In this document: in pieces, positions 6,644 through 15,139 of the stretch
Position numbering within the stretch: position 1 is the first letter of the stretch
Layout: every line of letters begins with the position of its first letter
Assembly (NCBI GenBank): GCA_964462125.1
Contig: CAYWXT010000073.1
Coordinates: 1-22,343, forward strand
Reading direction: 5' to 3'
Source of the DNA: JAWLFY01 sp964462125
Lineage (GTDB): Bacteria > Planctomycetota > Planctomycetia > Pirellulales > Pirellulaceae
DNA length: 22,343 nucleotides
Program-made: the position numbers and the translations under genes
The notes under the pieces: model-generated
The model's database searches: none
Told to the model about the DNA's origin: nothing
Seen by the model: the letters and a program-made list of their open reading frames with translations, nothing else

Positions 6644-8035
6644 ATGTTTGGGTTTTTTGAGGATAAGGTAGGTAGCGTGAAGGGAAAGCGGCGACGGAAG
6701 AGCAAGCGTCGTCCAATTGCGCTCGAAGTGCTTGAAGGACGCCGGCTGCTCGCGGGGACCAGCATGCCCGCGGCCTCAGGGGGCTTTGACGATGTGACCG
6801 CCGCAGCGGTGGGCTCCAACTTGAATGGTGCCACCGATGGCATGATCGCCGACTCGCGCAGTGACGACCAATCTGGCGATGGGAGGTTAGGCCAAAACAC
6901 CTCTGCCATTTGGCCCTGGGGCAAAAGCAAGGTTCGCAGCGTACCTGCCGGGCCAGATTACGTCATTGTCGAAGGGACTCCCCGCGACGACCGGATCGAG
7001 ATCAATTACACCGATGCAACGCGCCGCCGCGTCGAAGTCACCGTCAGCGACTTTCAGGAAGACGTCATTGAACGGGTTCAAGAGTCGGCGCAGTCTTTTG
7101 ACCAAGTTCTGGGTGGCTTTAAGATACTTGCCCGTAAGGGAAACGATACCGTTGTCAACAACACCAGCGTCGAAATGATCGCGTATGGCAGCGGTGGAAG
7201 CGACACGTTAATCGGCGGCACAGGGGACGACGTCCTCTACGGTGGAGGCGGCCGCGATACGATCCAAGGCGGCGCGGGGCACGACCGGATCTATGGTGGG
7301 GACGGCCGAGACCACCTCGTTGGCGGAGACGGCAACGACACCATCGATGGCGGCAACCACCGTGACCAGATCTGGGGGAAAGGCGGAGAGGACGAGATCG
7401 ATGGCGGAAACGGCCCGGACGCGATTTACGGCGGCGACGGCCCCGATACACTTCGTGGTGGAAACGGCCGCGATCACATTTACGGCGGCGACGGGGACGA
7501 CGTTATCCGAGGCGAGCGCGGCCGCGACCGATTATTCGGAGAACTCGGAGACGATCACATCCGTGGTGGAGCTGGCCGTGATTTCATCGGCGGCGGAGCG
7601 GGGGATGATATTCTGTATGGTGGCCGCCACGGCGATCGGATTCACGGGGGCGGCGGGGACGATGAACTCTACGGCAACAGCGGCCACGACCGCCTCTATG
7701 GTGGACCAGGCGACGATTTCATGGGAGGTGGCCGCGGCTGGGACCGGATGTATGGTGGAAGCGGCGATGACGAGATGCACGGCAAAAGAGGCCGTGACAA
7801 ACTCTACGGCGGCAGCGGAAACGACGAACTGTACGGCGGCCGTGGACGAGACCGACTGTACGGCAATAGCGGCGACGACACGCTGCACGGCGGTCGACAC
7901 AATGATGTGCTGAAGGGTGGGGCTGGAGACGACGAACTCAACGGCGGACGTGGTCGCGACCGCCTGGAGCAAGATCCCCCACAGTCACTGAACGGCGGAC
8001 CGCGCTGGGGACGGTTTGTGGACCGCCTCTTCTGA
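6644..8035 (+). CDS. Secreted calcium-binding RTX-repeat protein, LEPR-XLL-like N-terminus
   Basis: The 463-residue protein opens with a basic segment (residues 13-23) followed by LEVLEGRRLLA (27-37), a form of the LEPR-XLL motif seen at the N-terminus of large exported planctomycete proteins. No ordinary signal peptide is visible. A linker leads to a beta-rich module (about 98-183; DYVIVEGTPRDDRIEI, GNDTV). Residues 184-444 are 29 uninterrupted nonapeptides of the form GGxGxDxUx, where U is a large hydrophobic residue, encoded exactly by 7193-7975. Such repeats bind calcium and fold into a beta-roll outside the cell. Odd-numbered units mostly have Arg and even-numbered units mostly Asp before the conserved Asp. 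A 19-residue tail follows the repeats. A transporter for type I secretion is not in the window. The role could be surface layer, adhesion or matrix; the sequence does not decide. Confidence 0.9.
   Translation: MFGFFEDKVGSVKGKRRRKSKRRPIALEVLEGRRLLAGTSMPAASGGFDDVTAAAVGSNLNGATDGMIADSRSDDQSGDGRLGQNTSAIWPWGKSKVRSVPAGPDYVIVEGTPRDDRIEINYTDATRRRVEVTVSDFQEDVIERVQESAQSFDQVLGGFKILARKGNDTVVNNTSVEMIAYGSGGSDTLIGGTGDDVLYGGGGRDTIQGGAGHDRIYGGDGRDHLVGGDGNDTIDGGNHRDQIWGKGGEDEIDGGNGPDAIYGGDGPDTLRGGNGRDHIYGGDGDDVIRGERGRDRLFGELGDDHIRGGAGRDFIGGGAGDDILYGGRHGDRIHGGGGDDELYGNSGHDRLYGGPGDDFMGGGRGWDRMYGGSGDDEMHGKRGRDKLYGGSGNDELYGGRGRDRLYGNSGDDTLHGGRHNDVLKGGAGDDELNGGRGRDRLEQDPPQSLNGGPRWGRFVDRLF
7193..7975 (+). repeat. 29 tandem 27-nt RTX repeat units
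   Basis: The coding DNA of the RTX domain is an in-register array of 27-nt units, each encoding one nonapeptide, with no insertion or deletion from first to last. The last unit is degenerate at its end (LEQD). The pattern has a 54-nt higher-order period because alternate units encode GRD-like and GDD-like cores. Codons vary between units, so the array is not a recent perfect duplication. Confidence 0.9.
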
Positions 8036-8070
8036 GCTCGCAAGCCGACTGTTATCTCTCGATATTGAAT

Positions 8071-8104
8071 CCCCGGGCCGGCGCGACGTGCGGCCCGGGG
8101 CTTT
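8071..8104 (+). terminator. Rho-independent terminator of the RTX gene
   Basis: CCCCGGGCCG (8071-8080) pairs perfectly with CGGCCCGGGG (8091-8100) around a 10-nt loop, followed by CTTTT. It begins 36 nt after the RTX stop codon. The T run is short but the stem is very strong. Read on the other strand it is not followed by a T run in the direction of the DUF1552 transcript, so it probably works mainly for the plus strand. Confidence 0.8.
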
Positions 8105-8245
8105 TACTGCGTTCCTTTTGCAATCCGAGACGACGGTTCCGGTTGCCGGGATCGTCACCTCGGAATCGGAGCGACGGCGAGGCTGTTTGCCGATGCGGTT
8201 GTCCCCCGACGGGGTCGGTGCACCTTGGCACCTTTGGCCGCCGGA

Positions 8246-9538
8246 TCATATCATCTCCAGCCCGCGCAGCGTACCGGTACTGGAGGCGAATTTGTCCGTC
8301 TCGGTGCCCAGTCGCTGGAGCATGCTCACGTATAGGTTTGGCAGCGGATAGTTGCTTTGTTTGTCGAACGGCAGATGCTGACCGTGTTTGAAACCGCCGC
8401 CAGCGAGAATCATGGGTAGGTTCTTGTTGTCGTGGCTGTTGGCGTTCCCCAGGTTCGAACCGTATAGCACCATTGTACGATCGAGGAGTGTTTCGCCATG
8501 TTCTTGGATACTCGTCAGTTCGCCGAGCAATTCGCCGAAGACATCCATTTGCGCCGTTTCAATGATTTTCAACTGCTCGATGGATTCTTCGCGGTTGCCG
8601 TGGTGCGTCAGGGGGTGATGCGCCTGTGAGACACCGGGCAGATTCACCTTGGGACTCCCTCCCTGATTGATCGCGAGGGTGATCAGGCGAGTGGAGTCGG
8701 TTTCCAGGGCCAGACGGGCCATCGTGTACATCAGACGGGTACGGCCGACCAGTTCTCCCCGATCGTCGATGTCCGTTGGCATCTCGGCATCGACCACCGG
8801 TTTTGGCTTTTGTTCCCACTGTTCAACCTCAACCAGACGCCGCTCCAATTCACGTACCGATGTAAAGTACTGGTCCAGTTTGGCACGGTCACTGGGACCG
8901 AGACTGCGTCCCAGGCTTCGCGCGCGCTCACCCACGGCGTCGAGGACGCTGCGACCATCTCTCAATCGTTCGATTTGTTGTTTGATTTCGGCTCGGCTGC
9001 CTTGGACGAACAGCTTTTGAAATACGTCCGATGGCTTCCCGGCCGACGGAATCCGCACGCCGCCGGCGGTGACCGAGAGCGACTTGCCTCCACCATCAGC
9101 CGTCAGCGAGAGCGATGGAAACCGGGTCAGTACCCCAATCCGCTCGGCGGCGAACTGATCAAGCGAAATGGTGTTCTTGAATCCAGCCGATGACGGGTGA
9201 GGCGCGGCGGTAAGGTAGCTCACGTCGGAGCTATGACCACCATCGACTTCTGGATGTGAAACTCCCGAAAAAACGGTAAAGTCATCACGGTAATCGCTGA
9301 TCCGTTCCAGATAGGGACTGAGTTTGTAATCGCGCCCCTCACCGTCGGGCCAGAAAAACCGGGGCATCTTCCCCATATCGGTGCAAATACAGAACATGCG
9401 GCGCGGCGGTTCTTGTTGGAGGCCGCCGGCCAACCCCACGGCCGGACGCATGGCGTCCAACAGCGGCAGGGCGAGTGCGACACCAGCACCGCGCAGCATC
9501 GTCCGGCGTTCTAGCCGCCGATTCATCAAAGAACTCAT
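8246..9538 (-). CDS. DUF1552 (HXXSHH) protein with Tat-type leader
   Basis: This 430-residue protein matches the DUF1552 family (PF07586), whose biochemical role is not established. The N-terminus RRTMLRGAGVALALPLL (11-27) looks like a twin-arginine signal, so a folded, perhaps metal-containing protein is probably exported. The family's His-rich signature appears as HPLTHH (308-313). Other typical parts are MFCICTDMGKMPRFFWP, SGVSHPEVDGGHSSD and a near C-terminal GGGFKHGQHLP. The start is supported by AGGAG (9546-9550) seven nt before ATG 9538. It lies 34 nt downstream of the DUF1592 cytochrome gene on the same strand, a pairing repeatedly seen in planctomycetes, so the two are probably cotranscribed and act together. 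Confidence 0.93.
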   Translation of the reverse strand: MSSLMNRRLERRTMLRGAGVALALPLLDAMRPAVGLAGGLQQEPPRRMFCICTDMGKMPRFFWPDGEGRDYKLSPYLERISDYRDDFTVFSGVSHPEVDGGHSSDVSYLTAAPHPSSAGFKNTISLDQFAAERIGVLTRFPSLSLTADGGGKSLSVTAGGVRIPSAGKPSDVFQKLFVQGSRAEIKQQIERLRDGRSVLDAVGERARSLGRSLGPSDRAKLDQYFTSVRELERRLVEVEQWEQKPKPVVDAEMPTDIDDRGELVGRTRLMYTMARLALETDSTRLITLAINQGGSPKVNLPGVSQAHHPLTHHGNREESIEQLKIIETAQMDVFGELLGELTSIQEHGETLLDRTMVLYGSNLGNANSHDNKNLPMILAGGGFKHGQHLPFDKQSNYPLPNLYVSMLQRLGTETDKFASSTGTLRGLEMI

Positions 9539-9572
9539 TCAAAATCTCCTGTTACAAACTCCCGCTCATCGC

Positions 9573-12098
9573 CTACTTCCGTTGAAACGGTTCGCTCTTG
9601 ACGACTTGGTGAATCAACGTCCGTAGGCCGTAATGATTGTCTTGAGCATTCGCGAGTATCGTTTCGACCGCTTCGCGATCGGCGAACTCAATGCCGGCGC
9701 CGGTCGCGTAGATGAGCAACTTTTTGACCAGAGTGCGGGCAAGCTGTTCTTGATTTCCGAGCAGAATTTGGCGCAACCCGTTGACATCGTCGAACGTGTC
9801 GCCATCAGCCATGACGCCGCTGGGATCCACCCGTTGGCCGAGCCCATATCGCACCGACTGGCCTCCCTTGAAGGTCTCCTCAACGGTATCGCCGCCTCCG
9901 AGCGAACGATAGTGTTCACGCCAGCCTCCGATCACGTCGAAGCTTTCCAAGGCGAATCCGGGTGGATCCATCCGTTGGTGACACACCGCACACGATTCGA
10001 TCTCCCGGTGCTTGGCTAATTGCTCACGAATCGTTGTAGCGCCCCGAAGGTCGGGTTCGATGGCGGGGATATTCGGCGGTGGCGGCGGCACAGGCTGGCC
10101 CAAAAGTCGATCCACGACCCACACGCCGCGGGTCACCGGGGAGGTGGTGGTGCCGTTCGCCGTAACCTTCAGCACGCTGGCTTGGGTCAGAAATCCGCCC
10201 CGTGGACTGTCGTCCGGAAGCGTTGTTTTCCGGATCTCCACTCCTTCGACACCCTCGATGCCGTAGAGTTCCGCCAATCGGCCATTGATCATCACAAAAT
10301 CGGAATCGATGAGGTGATCGATACTCAGATCGTGCCGGAGCATTTCTTCGAAATACGCCTGCGACTCCCAGACCATCGAATCGAGTAAAAGCTGGTCGAA
10401 CCGGGGATACAGTTGGTCGTCAGGTTGCGTGGCCGTGATCTCTCGCAATCCGAGCCATTGGTCGACGAAGTTCGCTACGAACCGCAGCGACTTCGGGTCA
10501 GCGAGCATGCGTTCGACTTGGGCATGGAGCGTGTCGGCCCGGGCCAATTGGCCGTCTGCCGCAAGTTGGAGAAGCTCCTCATCCGGCAAGGAGTTCCAGA
10601 GGAAATACGAGAGCCGCGCGGCCAGTGCATGATCGTCCAACCGTCCCGGGCGTTCCTGAAAAAACAGGAAATCCGGAGAGCAGAGTACGCTCTGAAAGCC
10701 GATCCGCATTGCCTCCTGAAAGCAGTGGTTTTGCTCGAGCTTTGGTTTCACCAGCGCCAGGTATCGTTGCACCTCTCCCGCGGGAACTGGTCGTCGGAAT
10801 GCTCGCTGCATGAAGTCGCGCAGCAATCGCTCCGCGTCGGCCAATGGCTGCTCCGAAACCACCATGTAACGAGTCGCTTTCCGGTCGACGATCACTTCCG
10901 CCCGTTTATCCCTACCGCGGACGCGTGTTGGCGGGGAGGGCTCCTTCAATCCCGATTCCGGCGTCCAAGCCTCGATCGGCAGCTCGCCATATAGCCGCCG
11001 ATGGCTTTCCGGCGGCCACTGATCGTTCAGCGGCCCCTCAACCTCCAGCCACTCGATCGCAACACCGGGACCGGTGTGCTGTTCAACATCGAGTCCTCCC
11101 CGACGACCTTCCAGCGTCGAAAAGAAGATTTCGGGCACCTCGCCAGGTCGGAGCCAGACCGTCGCCTCCGCGATTGACGGCTCATCCCCGACATCGAACG
11201 AAGCGAGCCAACGTTTTTCCTTTCCCAACTTCGCATACAGCGAAACCACGTGTGGTCGGTCAGCCGGAAGAACTTTGTCTCGATCCCACACGAATGCAGA
11301 CATGTTCAATCGAATCCGATACCGACCTTCGACGTCAGGAGTGAACCTCCGCCACGTCCAAACCGTCATGGCGGAATTGGGCTGCCGCAACAAACCGTAG
11401 CCCTCGCCGACCTTCACCACATCGCGGCCTCTCTCGTACCAACGGGCGATGATACCATTTGCTTCCAGGAGTGTTTCCCGCCGTGTCGCCGTCTCCGGCC
11501 GCGGCTCGAGCACGGTGGCTGCATCGAGGGCTGCATTGGCTGCCTCCAAGTAACGCACCATCTGCACATACGACAGTTCCAATGCCGCCCCGACATTGTC
11601 GAATCCATGGGCTTGGTTGTCGGCGGACAACATGCCCTTGATGTCCAGGTTCGGCAGGGCGAACAAATCGCGAAGGGTATTTTCATATTCGACGCGATTG
11701 AGCCGTCGAAACCGGGTGCGTCCCTCGCGTTCCTGCAGTCGGGAACTGGTCGCTTGCAGGCTCTCCGACAACGGCTCCAGCATCGCTTCGACCCGCCCCG
11801 CCGCCGGCTGAAGCACGTCGGGAGGGGGCATCTCGCCGCCGCGCACTTTGTCGTAAACCTTGACCCATGTTTCGAATGCTTCGCGGTCCTGGAGGTCGGA
11901 CGTGAGTGTATCGAGTCGCAAATCGGCTTCGGCCGTCGATTCCCCATGACACTCGATGCAGAAATCTTCGAGCAGCGGGCGAATGATTTGCTTGTACCCG
12001 CGCAGTTGAAGAGCCGCTTGATCGGGTGTCTCCGCGATGGCCGCATTGGCCGACCACCAGACCGATGCGCCCGCAAGAAAGAGAAACCATTTCATCAT
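9573..12098 (-). CDS. DUF1592-type planctomycete cytochrome protein
   Basis: An 841-residue exported protein with the PSCyt/PSD domain series. MMKWFLFLAGASVWWSANAA is a signal peptide. An N-terminal cytochrome-like region has CIECH (47-51). It is followed by a DUF1587-like segment (about 129-156; RFRRLNRVEYENTLRDLF), a beta-rich middle, DUF1595- and DUF1592-like segments (DFMQRAFRRPVPAGEV; ARLSYFLWNSLPDEEL; VDQWLGLREI), a DUF1588-like region with a second heme motif CAVCH (about 701-705, then QRMDPPGFALESFD), and a C-terminal DUF1585-like segment (KKLLIYATGAGIEFADREAVETI). The CxxCH motifs predict covalently bound c-type heme. ATG 12098 (or 12095) is chosen because GAGGA (12107-12111) lies eight nt upstream and the signal peptide starts there; the frame is open back to 12170. 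An envelope redox role is likely, with substrate unknown. Confidence 0.93.
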   Translation of the reverse strand: MMKWFLFLAGASVWWSANAAIAETPDQAALQLRGYKQIIRPLLEDFCIECHGESTAEADLRLDTLTSDLQDREAFETWVKVYDKVRGGEMPPPDVLQPAAGRVEAMLEPLSESLQATSSRLQEREGRTRFRRLNRVEYENTLRDLFALPNLDIKGMLSADNQAHGFDNVGAALELSYVQMVRYLEAANAALDAATVLEPRPETATRRETLLEANGIIARWYERGRDVVKVGEGYGLLRQPNSAMTVWTWRRFTPDVEGRYRIRLNMSAFVWDRDKVLPADRPHVVSLYAKLGKEKRWLASFDVGDEPSIAEATVWLRPGEVPEIFFSTLEGRRGGLDVEQHTGPGVAIEWLEVEGPLNDQWPPESHRRLYGELPIEAWTPESGLKEPSPPTRVRGRDKRAEVIVDRKATRYMVVSEQPLADAERLLRDFMQRAFRRPVPAGEVQRYLALVKPKLEQNHCFQEAMRIGFQSVLCSPDFLFFQERPGRLDDHALAARLSYFLWNSLPDEELLQLAADGQLARADTLHAQVERMLADPKSLRFVANFVDQWLGLREITATQPDDQLYPRFDQLLLDSMVWESQAYFEEMLRHDLSIDHLIDSDFVMINGRLAELYGIEGVEGVEIRKTTLPDDSPRGGFLTQASVLKVTANGTTTSPVTRGVWVVDRLLGQPVPPPPPNIPAIEPDLRGATTIREQLAKHREIESCAVCHQRMDPPGFALESFDVIGGWREHYRSLGGGDTVEETFKGGQSVRYGLGQRVDPSGVMADGDTFDDVNGLRQILLGNQEQLARTLVKKLLIYATGAGIEFADREAVETILANAQDNHYGLRTLIHQVVKSEPFQRK

Positions 12099-12616
12099 GG
12101 CCGCTGTCCTCGTCGATTGACTCTCGTTTTGGTTTCGATGCATCTTACGTGCTGGCGACTTTCCCGTCACCCGCTCGCGCCATGGATGATCCTCAAAGCA
12201 TGACCACCAAATTGCATCTCGGCCGCTGCTCCAGCCAACAGGTCGATGGGCGGATCTTGTGTGAACTTTGCCCCCGCGCCCGCCAACTCCGACCGGGCGA
12301 CCGAGGCTTCTGTTAGGTACGGCAGAATTTCGACGGCCAAATGGTCCTGATGGCAGACTGCTGATTCAACGGGATTGGCATCAAGTTGGCAACTACCGGA
12401 TCGTTGATGATCGCTATCAATCCACACGTACTCATGTGTCAACATGGGAATGGCCAGCGGCTTATGACTGCCTCATGTCGCCAGTGAGCGGGGGATAGAC
12501 GCAATCGATGTTTCTGGAAGCGGTTTGCCATGCAGACAGCTTCCCGAGAAATGGCGATCAGTTACTAAAGTCCGGGAAGGACCGTGTGGGAAAATGCCCC
12601 GTTTCCAGCGTGACTC
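12099..12616. other. Long intergenic region upstream of the cytochrome operon
   Basis: This is a 518-nt gap between two minus-strand genes. It should contain the promoter of the DUF1592-DUF1552 operon, but I cannot point to convincing boxes. A minus-strand frame at 12167-12445 translates to 92 residues without a recognised motif, signal or ribosome site. A weak hairpin, GGAAA (12589-12593) with TTTCC (12602-12606), follows the acyltransferase stop but lacks a T run. It may hold gene remains. Confidence 0.4.
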
Positions 12617-14896
12617 TTAGCGATGGGCAAGTTCTTCGCTCATCGCCTTGGCTTGCTGGATGTCGAGTTTTCCGGTACCCAGGATTGGGATTTCATCGAC
12701 TTCGTAAAAACTGTTGGCCGCGGGGATGTAGAGGTTGGACAATCCGGCTTGACGGAGTCCTTCACGCAGCTCATCGACGGAACGCTCCGTGGGGGTGTGG
12801 AGCACGATCAGCCGTTCTCCTTTCTTTTCGTCGGAGACGGCGGTGACGCAGACGCGTAATTGTTCGTCGTCTTCACCGGTGCTGAGCAACTTCGCAAGCG
12901 CTTCCTCGACCTGGATGTGCGGCACCATCTCGCCACCGATCTTCGAAAAACGGCTGAGGCGGCCGGTGATATGAATGAAACCATCGGCATCGATGTGGGC
13001 GATGTCTCCGGTTTGGTACCAGCCGTCGCGGATCACTTCGCGGGTTTTTTCTTCTTGGTTGATGTAACCTTGCATCACATTGGGGCCGGTGACCCAGAGC
13101 ATGCCGTCCTGGTCCGCTTCCAACTCCTCCCCGTCCTCGGGCGCGAGGATGCGAGCGCTGACGCCCGGCACCGGGCGGCCGACCGAGCCCTCGACCCGAT
13201 CGATCTGGTACTTGGCCGCCGACCGGCTGGGAGGCACATTGACGGAAACGAGGGGACTCAGCTCCGTGGTCCCATACCCTTCGACCGGCCGAATTCCAAA
13301 CCGCTTCTCAAACGCCTCGAACAAGTCGATCGGCATCTTTTCTGCCCCCACCACAACCACGTCGAGCGACGCGAACTGATCGGGTTCGACCCGCCGCAGG
13401 TAGCTGCGGAGGAACGTTGGGGTTCCCAGCAACACGGTCACCTCGTACTTCTCGGCCAGCTTCCCGATCTGGCGGGCATCGAGTGGATTGAAGTGATAGA
13501 CGCCCTTCGGTCCCAGGGTCATCGCCCCCCACAGGGTGACCGAATAGCCAAAGGAGTGGAAAAAGGGCAGGATCCCCAACACGGTGTCGTCGGAGGTCAG
13601 TCGGACCATGTGCTTGATCGCTTCGACGTTGTGGCTGACGTTGGCATGGCTGAGCATCACCCCTTTGGGCATTCCGGTCGAGCCGCTCGTGAAGATCACG
13701 GTCAACAGGTCATCGCTGTCGACGCGGTGCAGTCCCAGCAGGCGGTTCAACACAACGGCGGGGGTTAGGACTCCTTGCACGAAGGCGATGAGTTTATCGA
13801 CTGCGGTGACCTTGTCTTTCAGCGAATCGAGCAGCACCACCTCGGTATCCAGATCGAGCTCCAGTTTGCTCATGAATCTTTCGCTCGACAGGATGTGCCG
13901 GACGCCGAGTTCGCTGGTGCAGTGATTGATCACACGCGCCGAGGCGGTGTAGTTCAGGTTGGCCGACACGCGCCGGTCGAGTGCCAGCATGGCGTTGACG
14001 ACCACGCCACCGACGCTGGGGGGCAGCAGCACCCCGACGAAGCGTTCATCGGTGGTAAAAACTTCGCGGCGGAGGACGCGGCGGAGGGCAAGGGTACGAA
14101 TCAGCAATTGGCGGCCGCTCGCATCCACGCCGGTCGAGTCCGCCGCCTTCAACCGCCCCCCCGCTTTTCGCCACGCCCGGATCAGGCGGCTGGTCAGCAT
14201 CGGCAGATCACGGCGGTGCTCGATGTTGGCGAGGGCGGCAAGTTGCTGCACCCGGCTGCGGATCAACGCCTGCGGTGTCTCCCCCGACATCGGCTCGCCG
14301 ACGTACAAGGTCAAATGGCGGCGCGGGCAACGGGGCCATTTGAAGAAGAACTTACCGCCGGAAAAACTGAAGATGCTTCCCCACATGCCGTGGAGGTAGA
14401 GGGGGACCACGGGTGCCGAGGAGCCTTTGAGGATCTTGCCAAGTCCCGGTTTGAAGGCTTGCAGCTGACCCGTCCTGGTAATCGTCCCCTCGGGAAACAG
14501 CCCCACGATGTCTCCCGCCTGCAGCGCTTCCCGCCCCGTCTTGATCGCCCGCCCGATCGACTTCGGGCCGGCCGACATCAAGATGGTGTCAAACGCTCCG
14601 GCGAACCAATCCAAAATCCGGCTTTTGAAATTTCCCGCGTCCACGATGAACCGCACGTTGCGGGGGAGCATCCAGAGGATCAGGATCCCATCGATCCAGG
14701 AAACGTGATTGCTGACGATCACGCAGCCGCCCTGTTTGGGCAGGTGTTCCAGCCCGACGACCCGCTTTCGATAGAGCAGTTCCAGGAAGGGGCGAATCAG
14801 CATGCGAACGAAAAGGCGCCGCTGGACGAGCGCCAGCACCACGGCAGCGGCGACCAAACCGATGACGATCACGAATGAAATCTGGGTTCCGGTCAC
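12617..14896 (-). CDS. Fused acyltransferase and acyl-ACP/CoA synthetase (Aas-like)
   Basis: This 759-residue protein combines two enzymes of phospholipid acyl-chain turnover. One N-terminal membrane helix (about 5-25) is followed by a PlsC-type acyltransferase domain with NHVSWID (His64, Asp69; the HX4D catalytic pair) and FPEGTI (Glu136). The second half is an AMP-binding, ANL-type domain with TSGSTGMPKG (403-412), EGYGTTE (539-545), GWYQTGD (625-631), GRLSRFSKIGGE and a C-terminal GTGKLD with the expected catalytic Lys. The order matches Aas, which re-acylates lysophosphatidylethanolamine after activating a fatty acid. The LplT-like transporter often fused or adjacent to it is absent here. 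The start is GTG 14896, because AAGGAG (14903-14908) lies six nt upstream; the frame is open to an ATG at 14977. Substrate preference is inferred. Confidence 0.9.
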   Translation of the reverse strand: MTGTQISFVIVIGLVAAAVVLALVQRRLFVRMLIRPFLELLYRKRVVGLEHLPKQGGCVIVSNHVSWIDGILILWMLPRNVRFIVDAGNFKSRILDWFAGAFDTILMSAGPKSIGRAIKTGREALQAGDIVGLFPEGTITRTGQLQAFKPGLGKILKGSSAPVVPLYLHGMWGSIFSFSGGKFFFKWPRCPRRHLTLYVGEPMSGETPQALIRSRVQQLAALANIEHRRDLPMLTSRLIRAWRKAGGRLKAADSTGVDASGRQLLIRTLALRRVLRREVFTTDERFVGVLLPPSVGGVVVNAMLALDRRVSANLNYTASARVINHCTSELGVRHILSSERFMSKLELDLDTEVVLLDSLKDKVTAVDKLIAFVQGVLTPAVVLNRLLGLHRVDSDDLLTVIFTSGSTGMPKGVMLSHANVSHNVEAIKHMVRLTSDDTVLGILPFFHSFGYSVTLWGAMTLGPKGVYHFNPLDARQIGKLAEKYEVTVLLGTPTFLRSYLRRVEPDQFASLDVVVVGAEKMPIDLFEAFEKRFGIRPVEGYGTTELSPLVSVNVPPSRSAAKYQIDRVEGSVGRPVPGVSARILAPEDGEELEADQDGMLWVTGPNVMQGYINQEEKTREVIRDGWYQTGDIAHIDADGFIHITGRLSRFSKIGGEMVPHIQVEEALAKLLSTGEDDEQLRVCVTAVSDEKKGERLIVLHTPTERSVDELREGLRQAGLSNLYIPAANSFYEVDEIPILGTGKLDIQQAKAMSEELAHR

Positions 14897-14902
14897 ACTT
14901 CT

Positions 14903-14908
14903 CTCCTT
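14903..14908 (-). promoter_or_regulatory. Ribosome-binding site fixing a GTG start
   Basis: On the minus strand AAGGAG stands six nt before GTG 14896, which supports this non-ATG start over the in-frame ATG at 14977. The shortened protein begins with a short polar stretch and then the membrane helix, as expected. Confidence 0.7.
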
Positions 14909-15139
14909 CCAACCATTCACCCCTTGCCGGGTCCATGCGTACGGACGCTGCGACACCCCGAGGACGGAAGGTAGCACAACGAAGCGATCGCGTCAGCTTC
15001 ACGATCCGGCCACAGCAAGCCTCCCCGGAAGTCCTCTCATCCTGAAACGTGTCAGCATTCCCGCAAAACGCCGGGCGGGTTGGGCCGCATCGTGACTGAA
15101 GCCCCTCTGGTGGCCGCAACGCGGATTGCATTGGGCGGG

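Noticed and set aside
7532..7972. Minus-strand Val/Ala-rich repetitive frame
   Set aside because: It is the complement of the RTX repeat array and is repetitive for that reason only.
12167..12445. Minus-strand frame of 92 codons upstream of the cytochrome gene
   Set aside because: No ribosome site, no motif, and it overlaps the expected promoter region; it could be a remnant, but I cannot support it as a gene.
12589..12606. Terminator after the Aas-like gene
   Set aside because: The stem is five base pairs and no T run follows on the minus strand.
13775..14878. Plus-strand open frame of 367 codons
   Set aside because: It is antisense to the Aas-like gene, with a His/Arg/Gln-rich translation and no motif; it is a GC-rich shadow.
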